A stretch of 64,000 nt of DNA, from contig NC_014935.1 in assembly GCF_000186245.1 (NCBI RefSeq), forward strand, positions 744,001 through 808,000, written 5' to 3'. Each line of letters starts with the position of its first letter. The stretch's first letter is position 1. Below are positions 17,490-26,066 of the stretch, piece by piece. The notes beneath the pieces were generated by a model. That model saw only the letters and a list, made by a program, of their open reading frames with translations. It was not told the DNA's origin and ran no database searches. Made by a program: the position numbers and the translations under genes. This DNA comes from Nitratifractor salsuginis DSM 16511 (GTDB lineage Bacteria; Campylobacterota; Campylobacteria; Campylobacterales; Sulfurovaceae).

Positions 17490-18457
17490 GTGAGATAGTC
17501 ATTTACGAGGATGGCGATGTCGCGATCAGGACGACGCTAGAGAACGAGTCCATCTGGCTGAGGCAGAGCGACATTGCTATGATCTTCGCTAAAGACAGGA
17601 CAGTTATTACCCGACATATAAATAATATTTTGAGAGACAAAGAGGTGGATGAAAAAAGCAATGTGCAAAAAATGCACATTGCAAATAGTGACAAACCTGT
17701 AAAGTTCTATAGTTTGGACATCGTACTGGCCGTGGGGTATAGAACAAACTCTGCGAAAGCTATAAAATTCCGTCGATGGGCCACCAAAGTGCTCAAAGAG
17801 TATCTCCTCAAAGGCTACGCCATCGACCAAAAGAGGCTTCAAGCGCAAAAATTGCAAGAGCTTAACGAGACACTCAGGATGATCCGTCTTGCCGTCGAGA
17901 ATCGGGAGCTCAGTGCCAATGAAGCCAGAGGGTTTGTGGAGATCATCAGCCACTATGCCAAAAGCTGGGCGCTGCTGCAAGGCTATGATGAGCAGTCACT
18001 TACAGAAATAAAGGGCCACAAAGAGGGGCGATTTATTCTCGACTATGATGAAGCGAAAAGAGCGATTGCTCAGCTCAAAGCTACATTAATGGCAAAAGGA
18101 GAGGCAACAGAGCTTTTTGGCAATGAAAAGGCGGGAGAGTTCAAAGGCAATCTGCTCAATATCTACCAATCCTTCGGAGGGGAGGATCTCTTGCCCTCTC
18201 TCGAAGCCAAAGCGGCGAATCTGCTCTACTATGTGGTCAAGGGGCATCCTTTCAACGACGGGAACAAACGCATCGGAGCCTATCTGTTCGTGCTGTTCTT
18301 ACACAAAAACGACATGCTCCACGATGCCAAAGGGGAGGCCGTCATCAATGACAATACCTTGGTATCGTTGACGCTATTGGTGGCCCAGAGCGATCCGGGG
18401 CACAAAGAGATCATTATCAAGCTGATAATGAATATGCTGTATGGGGAAAGTCTGTGA
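17486..18457 (+). CDS. RhuM-Fic domain protein (putative AMP/NMP transferase)
   Basis: The 323-residue protein has an N-terminal RhuM/virulence-type DNA-binding-like domain (ESIWLRQSDIAMIFAKDRTVITRHI; AVGYRTNSAKAIKFRRWATKVLKEYLLKGY) and a C-terminal Fic domain with the complete active-site motif HPFNDGNKR near residue 255. Fic proteins transfer AMP or other phosphate-containing groups to target proteins; RhuM-Fic genes are often embedded in type I restriction loci. Here it lies exactly between an hsdM and an hsdS remnant and keeps the ATGA overlap with the former. No inhibitory (S/T)xxxE(G/N) motif was noticed. The open frame reaches back to 17354, but the real start is the ATG at 17486. Confidence 0.85.
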   Translation: MSEIVIYEDGDVAIRTTLENESIWLRQSDIAMIFAKDRTVITRHINNILRDKEVDEKSNVQKMHIANSDKPVKFYSLDIVLAVGYRTNSAKAIKFRRWATKVLKEYLLKGYAIDQKRLQAQKLQELNETLRMIRLAVENRELSANEARGFVEIISHYAKSWALLQGYDEQSLTEIKGHKEGRFILDYDEAKRAIAQLKATLMAKGEATELFGNEKAGEFKGNLLNIYQSFGGEDLLPSLEAKAANLLYYVVKGHPFNDGNKRIGAYLFVLFLHKNDMLHDAKGEAVINDNTLVSLTLLVAQSDPGHKEIIIKLIMNMLYGESL

Positions 18458-18545
18458 TGACAAGAGAAGATTTTAGTGGGGGTTAGGTATGAAATCGAAG
18501 TGGAAATAATTCAAAATCAGTGATTTTACAGATGTCATCGGGGAG
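18457..18545 (+). pseudogene. hsdS N-terminal remnant with nonsense codon
   Basis: After the Fic stop, a 9-codon frame (MTREDFSGG, 18457-18486) overlaps it, then an ATG at 18489 encodes MKSKWK, a TAA at 18507-18509, and FKISDFTDVIG to 18542. Reading through the stop gives a typical N terminus of a type I specificity subunit (W-x-x-x-K-L-x-D-x-x-x-V-I-G-G). The rest of hsdS is gone, and pta starts 30 bases later. Confidence 0.6.
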
Positions 18546-18574
18546 ATACTCTATCAACAAAAGAAGGAGCCAAA

Positions 18575-20674
18575 ATGACCCCAAACAAGCGGATCGAAAG
18601 CCTCTATGTCACTTCCCGGGAGCCGGGGGCGGGGAGTATGGTCCTGGCCCTGGGGCTGATGAGCCTCCTGCGCCGGCGTTACGGGAGGATCGCCCTGTTC
18701 CGTCCCCTGGTCTTCGAGGAGCGGGACCGGGACCTGGAGACACTCCGGCGGGAGTTCGGCCTCAGCCAGAGCCCGAAGTCGAGTAGGGGGATCGGCATCG
18801 AAGAGGCGGAGCGGATCGTGGCGGAAGAAGGGCTTTCGGTACTGATGGAGCGGATCCTGGAGCACTACGAGGCTCTGAACGCGGAGGCGGATTTCATCTT
18901 CTGCCTGGGAAGCCGCGTCGAGGGGCTCAACCGGGAGCTGGGGATGGATCTCAACATCGAGCTGGCCAAGAACCTCTCGGCCCCCGTGGCGGGGGTCTTC
19001 TCGATGGCCGGGGAGGGGCCCGAAGCTCTCGAAGAGTCTTTTGGGCTTTGGAGCGCCGCCATCCGTCGGCAGGGGGCCGAGATCTTCCTGCTCTGTGCCA
19101 ATCGCTGCTGCGAAGAGGTGCAGGAGGCGATGGGGTTGATCCGGCAGGAGGGGCTTTTTGATTTCCCGACTGCGTGCCTGCCCCGGGTCGAAGCCCTGGA
19201 GTGGCTCAGCATCGAAGATCTGATGGAGCATCTGCCCCTGGAGTGGGTAGCGGGGGAACCGAGGCAGCGCCTGAACTATCTGCAGAGTATCCGGGTGGGG
19301 ACGCTGCATCTGCAGAGTCTGCTCAAAGAGTTCAAACCCTACGAATTTCTCGTCACCGCTTCCGATCGGGCCGATCTGCTTACGGGCCTGCTCCTTTCGG
19401 CCCAGAGTGTCGCCACTCCGATGCCGGCGGGGATCCTCCTCTGCGGTCCGCGGCCCGACGAGGCCCTTTTCCGTCTTTTGGAAGGCTTGGACGATGTTCC
19501 GATCCCTGTACTTTATACTAATAAATATGAATACGAGCTTGCCCCGAGCTTTTTCGAGATCAAACCCGGCATCCGGCCGGGGGACCGACGCAGGATCGAT
19601 ACCGCCCTGGAACTCTTCGAGAGCCATATCGATACCGAGGAGCTTCAGCAACGCCTGAGCGAACCGAGGGAGCCCATCGTCACGCCGGCGATGTTCCGGG
19701 TGCGTATCTTCGAGCAGGCCAAAAGAGAGCTCAAGAGGATTCTGCTACCCGAGATCGAGGATGATCGGATCCTCAAAGCGGCGGAGAGCCTTTTGCGGCG
19801 CAAGGTGGTCATCCCGGTGCTGGTGGGATCCGAAGAGGAGATCCGACGCCGGGAACGTCTGTTGGGGCTGGACCTCACTGCTGCCGAGAGGGTCGACCCT
19901 GCCGATGAAAAGCTTATCGAGCGCTTTGCCGATCTCTACTACGCGGAACGTAAGCACAAGGGAGTGACCCGGGAGATGGCGAGGGACCGGGTGAGCGCCA
20001 ACAAGACCCTTTTTGCCACGATGGCCCTCTACGACGGCCGGGCCGACGGCTTGGTGAGTGGGGCGATCCACTCGACCCGGGATACCATCTCTCCCGCTCT
20101 GCAGGTGATCAAGACCAAAGAGGGCTACCCCCTAGCGTCGAGCTGCTTTTTTATGTGCCTGCCGACCCGGGTGCTGGTCTATGCTGACTGCGCGGTCAAT
20201 CCCGAACCTACTGCCGACGAGCTGGCGGTGATTGCCCTGGAGACGGTGGAGACGGCGGAGCGCTTCGGCATCGAGCCGAGGGTGGCGATGCTCTCCTACT
20301 CCACGGGCGACTCTGGGGTGGGTCCCGATGTGGAGAAGGTGCGGCGTGCTACGGAGCTGCTGCAAAAAAGGCGCCCCGATCTCCCCGTAGCCGGACCGAT
20401 CCAGTACGACGCCGCCATCGATCCGGAGGTGGCGAAGATCAAGATGCCCGACAATCCCGTAGCCGGGCACGCCACGATTTTCATCTTTCCCGATCTCGAT
20501 ACCGGCAACATCGCCTACAAAGCGGTGCAGCGCTCCAGCGGGGCGGTGGCGGTAGGGCCGGTGATGCAGGGGCTGCGCAAACCGGTCAATGACCTGAGCC
20601 GCGGCTGCACCATCGATGATATCATCGACACGGTGGCCATCACCGCCATCCAGGCCCAGGAGGAGGAAGCGTGA
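18575..20674 (+). CDS. pta: phosphate acetyltransferase (long form)
   Basis: Pta interconverts acetyl-CoA and acetyl phosphate. The 699-residue protein has the long architecture: an N-terminal BioD-like domain (SREPGAGSMVLALGL, without a functional Walker lysine), a central DRTGG domain (residues ~215-325) and the C-terminal catalytic domain (from about residue 375, with YADCAVNPEPTADELAVIAL and GPIQYDAAIDPEVA). Start ATG follows AAGGAG. Its stop overlaps the GTG start of ackA, so the acetate pathway is translated as a coupled pair. Confidence 0.96.
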   Translation: MTPNKRIESLYVTSREPGAGSMVLALGLMSLLRRRYGRIALFRPLVFEERDRDLETLRREFGLSQSPKSSRGIGIEEAERIVAEEGLSVLMERILEHYEALNAEADFIFCLGSRVEGLNRELGMDLNIELAKNLSAPVAGVFSMAGEGPEALEESFGLWSAAIRRQGAEIFLLCANRCCEEVQEAMGLIRQEGLFDFPTACLPRVEALEWLSIEDLMEHLPLEWVAGEPRQRLNYLQSIRVGTLHLQSLLKEFKPYEFLVTASDRADLLTGLLLSAQSVATPMPAGILLCGPRPDEALFRLLEGLDDVPIPVLYTNKYEYELAPSFFEIKPGIRPGDRRRIDTALELFESHIDTEELQQRLSEPREPIVTPAMFRVRIFEQAKRELKRILLPEIEDDRILKAAESLLRRKVVIPVLVGSEEEIRRRERLLGLDLTAAERVDPADEKLIERFADLYYAERKHKGVTREMARDRVSANKTLFATMALYDGRADGLVSGAIHSTRDTISPALQVIKTKEGYPLASSCFFMCLPTRVLVYADCAVNPEPTADELAVIALETVETAERFGIEPRVAMLSYSTGDSGVGPDVEKVRRATELLQKRRPDLPVAGPIQYDAAIDPEVAKIKMPDNPVAGHATIFIFPDLDTGNIAYKAVQRSSGAVAVGPVMQGLRKPVNDLSRGCTIDDIIDTVAITAIQAQEEEA

Positions 20675-21861
20675 AGATCCTCGTCCTCAACTCCGGCAGC
20701 TCCTCTCTGAAGTTCAAACTCTATGAGATGTCCGGTAAGCGGGTTCTGGCTCAGGGATTGATCGAACGGATCGGGGAAGAGGGGTCGGCGGTTCATATTA
20801 ATTACGATGGCCATCACTCCGATCAGGAGATCCCGATTCCCGATCATGACCGGGCATTGGGGATCCTGGCCGAGACGCTACCGAAGCTGGGCATCCTGGA
20901 GAGTTTTCACGCCCTGGGCGGGGTGGGGCACCGGGTGGTCCACGGAGGTGAAGCCTTCACCGAGCCTGTCCTCATCGACGAAAAGGTGCGCGAAACCATT
21001 CGCCGCCTCATCCCCCTGGCGCCCCTGCACAACCCGGCCAACCTTCGGGGGATCGAAGCGGTCAGCCGCCTGGCTCCGGAGCTGCCCCAGGTGGCGGTCT
21101 TCGATACCGCCTTTCATCAGAGTATGGCTCCCGAGGCCTATTGCTACGCCGTGCCCGAATCCTGGTACAGGGAGTATCACGTTCGCCGTTATGGTTTTCA
21201 CGGCACGTCCCATTACTACGTCTCCCGTCAGCTGGCCCGGCTAATGGAGATGCCATTAAAAAATATCAACGCCATTACGCTGCATCTGGGTAACGGGGCG
21301 AGTGCCTGTGCCGTCCAGGGGGGCAGAAGTATCGAAACCTCTATGGGCTTGACCCCGCTGGAAGGGCTGGTGATGGGGACCCGCAGTGGGGATATCGACC
21401 CGGGGATCCATCTCTATATGAATAAATATGGCAAACTTTCTCCCGAGGAGATCGACCGGCAGCTCAACCACGAGAGCGGCCTGCTGGGGATCGCCGGGGT
21501 CAACGATATGCGCGAAATCCAGGCGCGGATGGAGCAGGGGGATGAGCGGGCGAAACTGGCCTTCGAAATCTTCGTCCATCGCCTCGTCAAATATGTGGGG
21601 GCCTACGCTGCGCTCCTGGGGCGTCTGGATGCCCTGGTATTCACCGGAGGGATCGGCGAGCACAGCGCCCCGGTCCGCCGGGCCCTCTGCGAACGGCTGG
21701 AGATCCTGGGAATTCGCCTGGACCCTGAAGCCAATGAACGCACCGGCGATGAAGCCCATGCCATTCACGATACGCAGAGCCGGGTAGCCCTCTGGGTCAT
21801 CCCCACCGACGAGGAGGGGGTGATCGCTGAGGAGAGTTATCGGTTGATCGGGAAAGAGTGA
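20671..21861 (+). CDS. ackA: acetate kinase
   Basis: AckA converts acetyl phosphate and ADP to acetate and ATP. The 396-residue protein carries the ASKHA-fold signatures NSGSSSLKF at the N terminus, GFHGTSHYYV near residue 175, HLGNGASACAVQGGRS near 206 and FTGGIGEHS near 327. Catalytic residues Asp (VAVFDTAFHQ) and Arg (MGTRSGDIDPG) are present. It starts with GTG in a GTGA overlap with pta. Confidence 0.97.
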   Translation: MKILVLNSGSSSLKFKLYEMSGKRVLAQGLIERIGEEGSAVHINYDGHHSDQEIPIPDHDRALGILAETLPKLGILESFHALGGVGHRVVHGGEAFTEPVLIDEKVRETIRRLIPLAPLHNPANLRGIEAVSRLAPELPQVAVFDTAFHQSMAPEAYCYAVPESWYREYHVRRYGFHGTSHYYVSRQLARLMEMPLKNINAITLHLGNGASACAVQGGRSIETSMGLTPLEGLVMGTRSGDIDPGIHLYMNKYGKLSPEEIDRQLNHESGLLGIAGVNDMREIQARMEQGDERAKLAFEIFVHRLVKYVGAYAALLGRLDALVFTGGIGEHSAPVRRALCERLEILGIRLDPEANERTGDEAHAIHDTQSRVALWVIPTDEEGVIAEESYRLIGKE

Positions 21862-21892
21862 GTGTTTTTATGTCAATGGGAGATCGAATGAA

Positions 21893-22192
21893 CTACGCGA
21901 TCCGTTCTACGATCTTATCGAGGATCTTCTCTTCCTGCTTGCGGGCACGGTAGAGATCCCAGCGCATTTGGAGATTGAGCCAAAAGTCCGGGGAATTGCT
22001 GAAATATTTTGAAAGCCTCAAGGCAGTAGAGGGTGTGATGCCTCTTTTGCCGTTGACAAGCTCGTTGATGCGCTGATAGGGTACGTGGATCGCTTTGGCC
22101 AACTCTTTTTGGGAAATCCCCATCGGTTCCAAAAACTCGTAGAGCAGCATTTCGCCGGGATGAGTGGGCGCTCGGTGTGTCGGTAGTCTCAT
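21893..22192 (-). CDS. higA: HigA-type antitoxin, XRE family
   Basis: The 99-residue protein is a HigA antidote with the N-terminal HPGEMLLYEFLEPMGISQKELA helix-turn-helix and the family tail SKYFSNSPDFWLNLQ. It neutralises the HigB toxin encoded 9 bases upstream and probably represses the operon. The order toxin-antitoxin is typical of higBA. Confidence 0.92.
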   Translation of the reverse strand: MRLPTHRAPTHPGEMLLYEFLEPMGISQKELAKAIHVPYQRINELVNGKRGITPSTALRLSKYFSNSPDFWLNLQMRWDLYRARKQEEKILDKIVERIA

Positions 22193-22201
22193 GCCTTTCT
22201 C

Positions 22202-22495
22202 CTAGTGGTAGTCGATGATTTCTACATTGGTGGGACCGGCCTCTTCCCAATAAAAACATATCCTGAACTGATCGTTGATGCGGATACTGTAGGTGCCTTG
22301 CCGATCCCCGCCCAATTTCTCCAGACGATTGCCGGGCGGAATACGCAACTCCTCGATCGAGAGCACAGCATCCAACTGATCGAGTTTGCGTTGGGCAATT
22401 CGCCAAAGGTGTTCGGGGAGTCGTTTGCGCGCAGCCTTGCTTCTCCGTCCGTCGAAAATATCCTCAGTCACCTGATCTTTGAATGAAACGATCAT
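22202..22495 (-). CDS. higB: HigB-type toxin, RelE superfamily
   Basis: The 97-residue protein (start at the MIVSFK methionine) resembles HigB mRNA interferases, which cleave mRNA on the ribosome. Diagnostic stretches are RRSKAARKRLPEHLWRIAQRKL, LRIPPGNRLEKLGGDRQGTYSIRIN and the C-terminal RICFYWEEAGPTNVEIIDYH. A longer in-frame start at 22543 is possible but gives no family similarity. No clear Shine-Dalgarno precedes 22495, while TATTAT sequences lie immediately upstream, so the mRNA may have a very short leader. Confidence 0.88.
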   Translation of the reverse strand: MIVSFKDQVTEDIFDGRRSKAARKRLPEHLWRIAQRKLDQLDAVLSIEELRIPPGNRLEKLGGDRQGTYSIRINDQFRICFYWEEAGPTNVEIIDYH

Positions 22496-22572
22496 AGCAA
22501 ATAATAGCATAATATCCGTGATATCAGGAGAACCGTATTCCACTCAAGGTGATCTCAAATCGAGAAGAGAGC

Positions 22573-23385
22573 CTAACTCTGCGCCATCTCCCGCCGATTG
22601 GCCCGCTCCTGGAGCCAGTCGGAGATCTGGATGAGGCTGAAGGTCACCAGAAAGATCATCAGTCCCGGGAAGAAGCTGACCCACCAGGCGATTTCCATCA
22701 TCGCCTTGCCGTCGCTGAGGATGCTTCCCCAGCTCATCTCGGGCGGGGTGATGCCCAGGCCCAGGTAGCTCAGCCCGCTTTCGGCCAGGATGGCGCCGCT
22801 GACGCCGAAGGTGAAGCTGACGAAGAAGATCGGAGCCAGCAGAGGCAGGAAGTATTTGAAGATGACGACGCGGGTGGGGACCCGGGCGAGGCGGAGGACT
22901 TTGATGAAGGGTTGGGAAGCGATGCGGTAGCTCTCGCTGCGGATCAGCCGGGCGGTGCCCATCCAGCCGGTGATGGAGATAACTATGATGAGGATCAGCG
23001 AAGAGGCGGGGATGTAGCTGACAAGGGTCAGGAGCAGGAAAAAGGTGGGGAAGGTCAAAAAGAGATCGACGATGACGACGAAGCCCTTGTCCCACCAGCC
23101 CCGGAAATAGCCCGCGCTGACCCCCATTATGAGCCCGATGAGGGAAGCGATGACGGCGGAGCCCACGCCGATGAGCAAAGAGACGCGGCCGCCCTGCATA
23201 ATGCGGGCCAGCAGATCCCGGCCCAGGCGGTCGGTGCCCATCAGGTGCTCCGGGCTCGGGGGGTGGAGGATCAGCCCTTTGTGGAAGGTGTAGGGGTCCT
23301 GGCCGTAGAGCAGCGGCCCGACGAGGCTCAGTAGCACCAGCGCCGCCAGGATACCCAGGCTCAGGTAGGGGGGCTTAGGCTTCAT
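22573..23385 (-). CDS. OppC/DppC-type ABC transporter permease
   Basis: The 270-residue integral membrane protein is a binding-protein-dependent permease of the peptide/nickel class. It has the N-terminal DPYTFHKGLILHPPSPEHLMGTDRLGRDLLARI block typical of OppC proteins and the EAA loop ESGLSYLGLGITPPEMSWG. It would form a heterodimer with an OppB partner, with ATPases and a binding protein. None of these is nearby: the neighbours are rsmD (11-base overlap) and higBA. It is therefore an orphan here, and the partners must be elsewhere if it is functional. Confidence 0.88.
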   Translation of the reverse strand: MKPKPPYLSLGILAALVLLSLVGPLLYGQDPYTFHKGLILHPPSPEHLMGTDRLGRDLLARIMQGGRVSLLIGVGSAVIASLIGLIMGVSAGYFRGWWDKGFVVIVDLFLTFPTFFLLLTLVSYIPASSLILIIVISITGWMGTARLIRSESYRIASQPFIKVLRLARVPTRVVIFKYFLPLLAPIFFVSFTFGVSGAILAESGLSYLGLGITPPEMSWGSILSDGKAMMEIAWWVSFFPGLMIFLVTFSLIQISDWLQERANRREMAQS

Positions 23386-24004
23386 CGGGCTCCGCCGGGG
23401 TGTAGTAGCTCAGGGTGCTTTTGCCGAAGCGGCGCTTTTTGCTTAGCTGGAGATCCCCGATGCGCTCGGGGAGGTCCACGGTGGTCATATGCTCCACGAT
23501 GGCCCGTTCGCAGGATTCGGGACGGATCCGCTCCAGCAGGGCGATGGTCTTGTCGTAGATATCCTCCATCCCCTCCCGGATGCTGAAGGGGGGGTCGAAG
23601 TAGAAGTAGGCCTTCTCTCCCGTCGCTTCGAGTTGCCGATAGATCCGCTCGAACTCCTCGAAGCTGTCGCCCCAGATCGTCTCGATGCGTCCGGGAGCGA
23701 TGCGCTCGACGTTAGAGCGCAGGATTTCGTAGACATCCCGGTTTTTCTCGATGCACCAGGCCCGGGAAGCCCCACGGCTGACCGCCTCCAGAGCTACGGA
23801 ACCGCTGCCGGCGAAGACTTCGACGAAGGGCTTGCCCACCAGATCGAACTGTAGGGTATTAAAGAGGGATTCACGCAGGATCGATTTGGAACTGCGGGTG
23901 GTGGCCACGGAGGGGATCTCGACCGGCTTGCCCTTGAACTCCCCGGCAATGATGGGAGCGCTGTAGGTTTTCATTCGGCTTTTGCGTCGTCTGGGTGCAG
24001 GCAT
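23375..24004 (-). CDS. rsmD: 16S rRNA (guanine966-N2)-methyltransferase RsmD
   Basis: The 209-residue protein has the RsmD signature: IIAGEFKGKPVEIPS followed by RSSKSILRESLFNTL, the SAM-binding FVEVFAGSGSVALEAVSRGA and the catalytic YFDPPF. It methylates G966 in the small-subunit rRNA. The frame is open to 24127, but the ATG at 24004 is the first start that fits the family; a second ATG 10 codons later is also possible. It overlaps the permease gene by 11 bases. Confidence 0.92.
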   Translation of the reverse strand: MPAPRRRKSRMKTYSAPIIAGEFKGKPVEIPSVATTRSSKSILRESLFNTLQFDLVGKPFVEVFAGSGSVALEAVSRGASRAWCIEKNRDVYEILRSNVERIAPGRIETIWGDSFEEFERIYRQLEATGEKAYFYFDPPFSIREGMEDIYDKTIALLERIRPESCERAIVEHMTTVDLPERIGDLQLSKKRRFGKSTLSYYTPAEPDEA

Positions 24005-24041
24005 GGGAGACTCTTTTTTGAAAGCAATTATAGCACTGCGA

Positions 24042-24176
24042 TAATGAGCAATGAGCAACCGAGTAACCGAGCAACCGAATAATGGAGAATGGAGAATGAT
24101 ATTTTTTACAATAATTCCAATGCCCATTCCTCTTGCGACTTGAGGGGGCCGTAGGCCCGTGCCTGTGACTTGCGAC
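24042..24176. repeat. composite intergenic repeat, copy B
   Basis: The gap between rsmD and the divergent small gene holds tandem octamers (AACCGAGT, AACCGAGC, AACCGAAT; 24042-24090). After a short AT-rich spacer comes a hairpin unit at 24132-24176 with stem GGGCC-GTA-GGCCC (24146-24158) framed by TTGCGACTTG and TTGCGAC. It matches copy A and copy D in order and sequence. Confidence 0.7.
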
Positions 24177-24225
24177 TTTTATCCAGCCTGGAGTAAAATG
24201 ACTCACTCTATCGGAAAGGATCGTG

Positions 24226-24528
24226 ATGGTTCGTCGCAGCGGCAAGATGCAGTTTCTCTTTTGGGCTTTTTTCTTTTCGGTGCTGCTCTATCTCTGGATC
24301 CTCTGGATCGGGGTGCGGACCTTTTTGCTGCATCGGGGGGAGATCATGCAGTTGCCCCAGCAGGAGACGGCATTGCTTTTCATCCTCTACGGCCTGCTGA
24401 TTCTCTCGACCCTCTCGGGAACGATCGTTTCGATTATGATCGGCAATCAGTCCTATATCCGGCGTTTCGGGGCGATGGTGATTTTGGTTTTCGCCACCAT
24501 CGTCGCTTCCAAAGGGATCTTCGGCTAA
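24226..24528 (+). CDS. small membrane protein of unknown function
   Basis: A 100-residue protein with three hydrophobic helices (residues 10-30, 47-68 and 78-95). The ATG at 24226 was preferred over the GTG at 24223 because GAAAGGA lies six bases upstream. A TAAAAT box at 24195-24200 may be its promoter. No family was recognised; it stands alone. Confidence 0.6.
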   Translation: MVRRSGKMQFLFWAFFFSVLLYLWILWIGVRTFLLHRGEIMQLPQQETALLFILYGLLILSTLSGTIVSIMIGNQSYIRRFGAMVILVFATIVASKGIFG

Positions 24529-24689
24529 ACAAGCCGGAGCTTTCACCCGATAGCTCCTTTACTATTAGACGATCGGCTTAACGGTTGCCGGAGAATAACG
24601 ACAGGTATCCGGATTGGAAGAAGCGGGGGAAATGAGCTACAATTGCGCCACAACTTTTCCCGCTGCGGCGGGAATGCTCGGGAGACGAT

Positions 24690-25295
24690 ATGCGCTATGA
24701 ATGTGTCATCCCTCTGATGAAGGCCCAGGATCCCAGGATCACCGAAAAGTTCGGCTCCCTGGGCAAGATCCTCCCCAACGCCGCCGAATCTTTGGATGAG
24801 CTGCGGGATTTTTTCGAACACGCGATCCTGGATGTCTTTCCGGGACTTTTGCCCGAGAACGACCCGAGGATCAAGCTGCTCGATTGCGAATATTTCCGCC
24901 TCTCGGCGGAGCGGAACTACCTGGAGTTCGCCCGCCGGGTCTTTCGGGAGAACGGCGGTGTGTGCTACTGGCATACCCAGGAGTTCAAGCTGGGGGATAT
25001 GCAGAACTACCTCTACAAGATCAAGCTGATGGACCGGATCGATGAGATGATCTACTCCCGGCAGTTCGAGATACGTGAAGGAAACGTCCTCTTTCGGATC
25101 GAGGATCTGGAGATCCTGGAGTTCGCCGTCAAGTATTTTCTGCGGGAGTTGGTGGGTGGAGCGCTCTTTTTCGAGAAGCGCCCCCTGATGATCGCCTACA
25201 GCTATGACCTCTCCCTGCCGGTGCTCACCGAGACGCCGGAGGATCTGGCCCACTATCGGGAGATCGCCCGCAGCTGCGGACTCTATTTCCGCTAA
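24690..25295 (+). CDS. conserved soluble protein of unknown function
   Basis: The 201-residue protein has no signal peptide or membrane segment. It appears to mix helices and strands (LMKAQDPRITEKFGSLGKIL, DCEYFRLSAERNYLEFARRVF, LFRIEDLEILEFAVKYFLREL). No catalytic motif stands out and I do not recognise the family. It lies 9 bases before the second TauE/SafE gene, so the two probably form an operon. Start ATG follows GGGAG. Confidence 0.6.
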   Translation: MRYECVIPLMKAQDPRITEKFGSLGKILPNAAESLDELRDFFEHAILDVFPGLLPENDPRIKLLDCEYFRLSAERNYLEFARRVFRENGGVCYWHTQEFKLGDMQNYLYKIKLMDRIDEMIYSRQFEIREGNVLFRIEDLEILEFAVKYFLRELVGGALFFEKRPLMIAYSYDLSLPVLTETPEDLAHYREIARSCGLYFR

Positions 25296-25304
25296 GGATC
25301 GGGG

Positions 25305-26060
25305 ATGCCGCCGATAGAGACTCTGCTTCTGGCGGCCTCGATCCTACTTCTCTCCAGCGCCGTCCAGTCGGTCATCGGCTTCGCTTTCAACCTGCTGGCG
25401 GTGCCGCTGCTGATCTGGAGTGGCCTGAGCCTGGCCCAGGCGGTGGCGCTCACCTCCGTGCCGATCCTGGTGCAAGTCTCCATCGCTACCTGGAAGCTCC
25501 GGGCTGACGTCCCCTGGCGGGAGGTGCTCCCCGCTTCACTGATCCGTTTCGTGACCCTGCCGGTGGGGATCTCTCTGCTTTATCTCATCAACAGCTATGA
25601 CCCGGGAACGGTCAAGCAGTTCGTGGGGGCGATACTGCTGCTGATTCTGGCAGCCCAGCATTGGATCCATATCACTCCGAGGCCCAGGCTCCATCCGGCC
25701 TGGGATCTTTTGGCCTTCGGGCTCAGCGGCATTATGCTGGGGATGATCGCTATGGGCAGCCCCCCGGTGGTTCTCTGGCTGATGGCCCGTGATTTGAGTG
25801 TCCTAAACACCCGGGCTTTTATGGCGGCCCTTTTCCTGATGGCGGCGCCGGTGCAGTTGGGCCTGCTCTATTGGAAGCTGGGGGATGAAGTGGCGGATTT
25901 TTTCCTCTATGGACTCTTGATGACGCCGCTGGTGATCGCCGGATCTCTGGCGGGGATCCGGCTGGGCAACCGCCTGGACCGGGAGCGCCTGCGCCGGCTC
26001 ATTCTCTTTTTCCTCTTTCTCACGGGGCTGGCTTCGCTGCTGGGGCCCTGGCTGCGTTGA
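25305..26060 (+). CDS. second TauE/SafE family (TSUP) membrane transporter
   Basis: The 251-residue integral membrane protein has about eight helices and the TSUP pattern SAVQSVIGFAFNLLAVPLLIWSG in the first half and FGLSGIMLGMIAMGSPPVVLWLMA in the second. It is diverged from the protein at 1812-2558. Substrate is likely a small organic or sulfur-containing anion. The start ATG at 25305 follows AAGGAT at 25294-25299. Confidence 0.85.
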   Translation: MPPIETLLLAASILLLSSAVQSVIGFAFNLLAVPLLIWSGLSLAQAVALTSVPILVQVSIATWKLRADVPWREVLPASLIRFVTLPVGISLLYLINSYDPGTVKQFVGAILLLILAAQHWIHITPRPRLHPAWDLLAFGLSGIMLGMIAMGSPPVVLWLMARDLSVLNTRAFMAALFLMAAPVQLGLLYWKLGDEVADFFLYGLLMTPLVIAGSLAGIRLGNRLDRERLRRLILFFLFLTGLASLLGPWLR

Positions 26061-26066
26061 GGGAGT

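Noticed and set aside
24042-24090. Octamer arrays considered as CRISPR
   Set aside because: The units are 8 bases without unique spacers, and no cas genes occur in the window.
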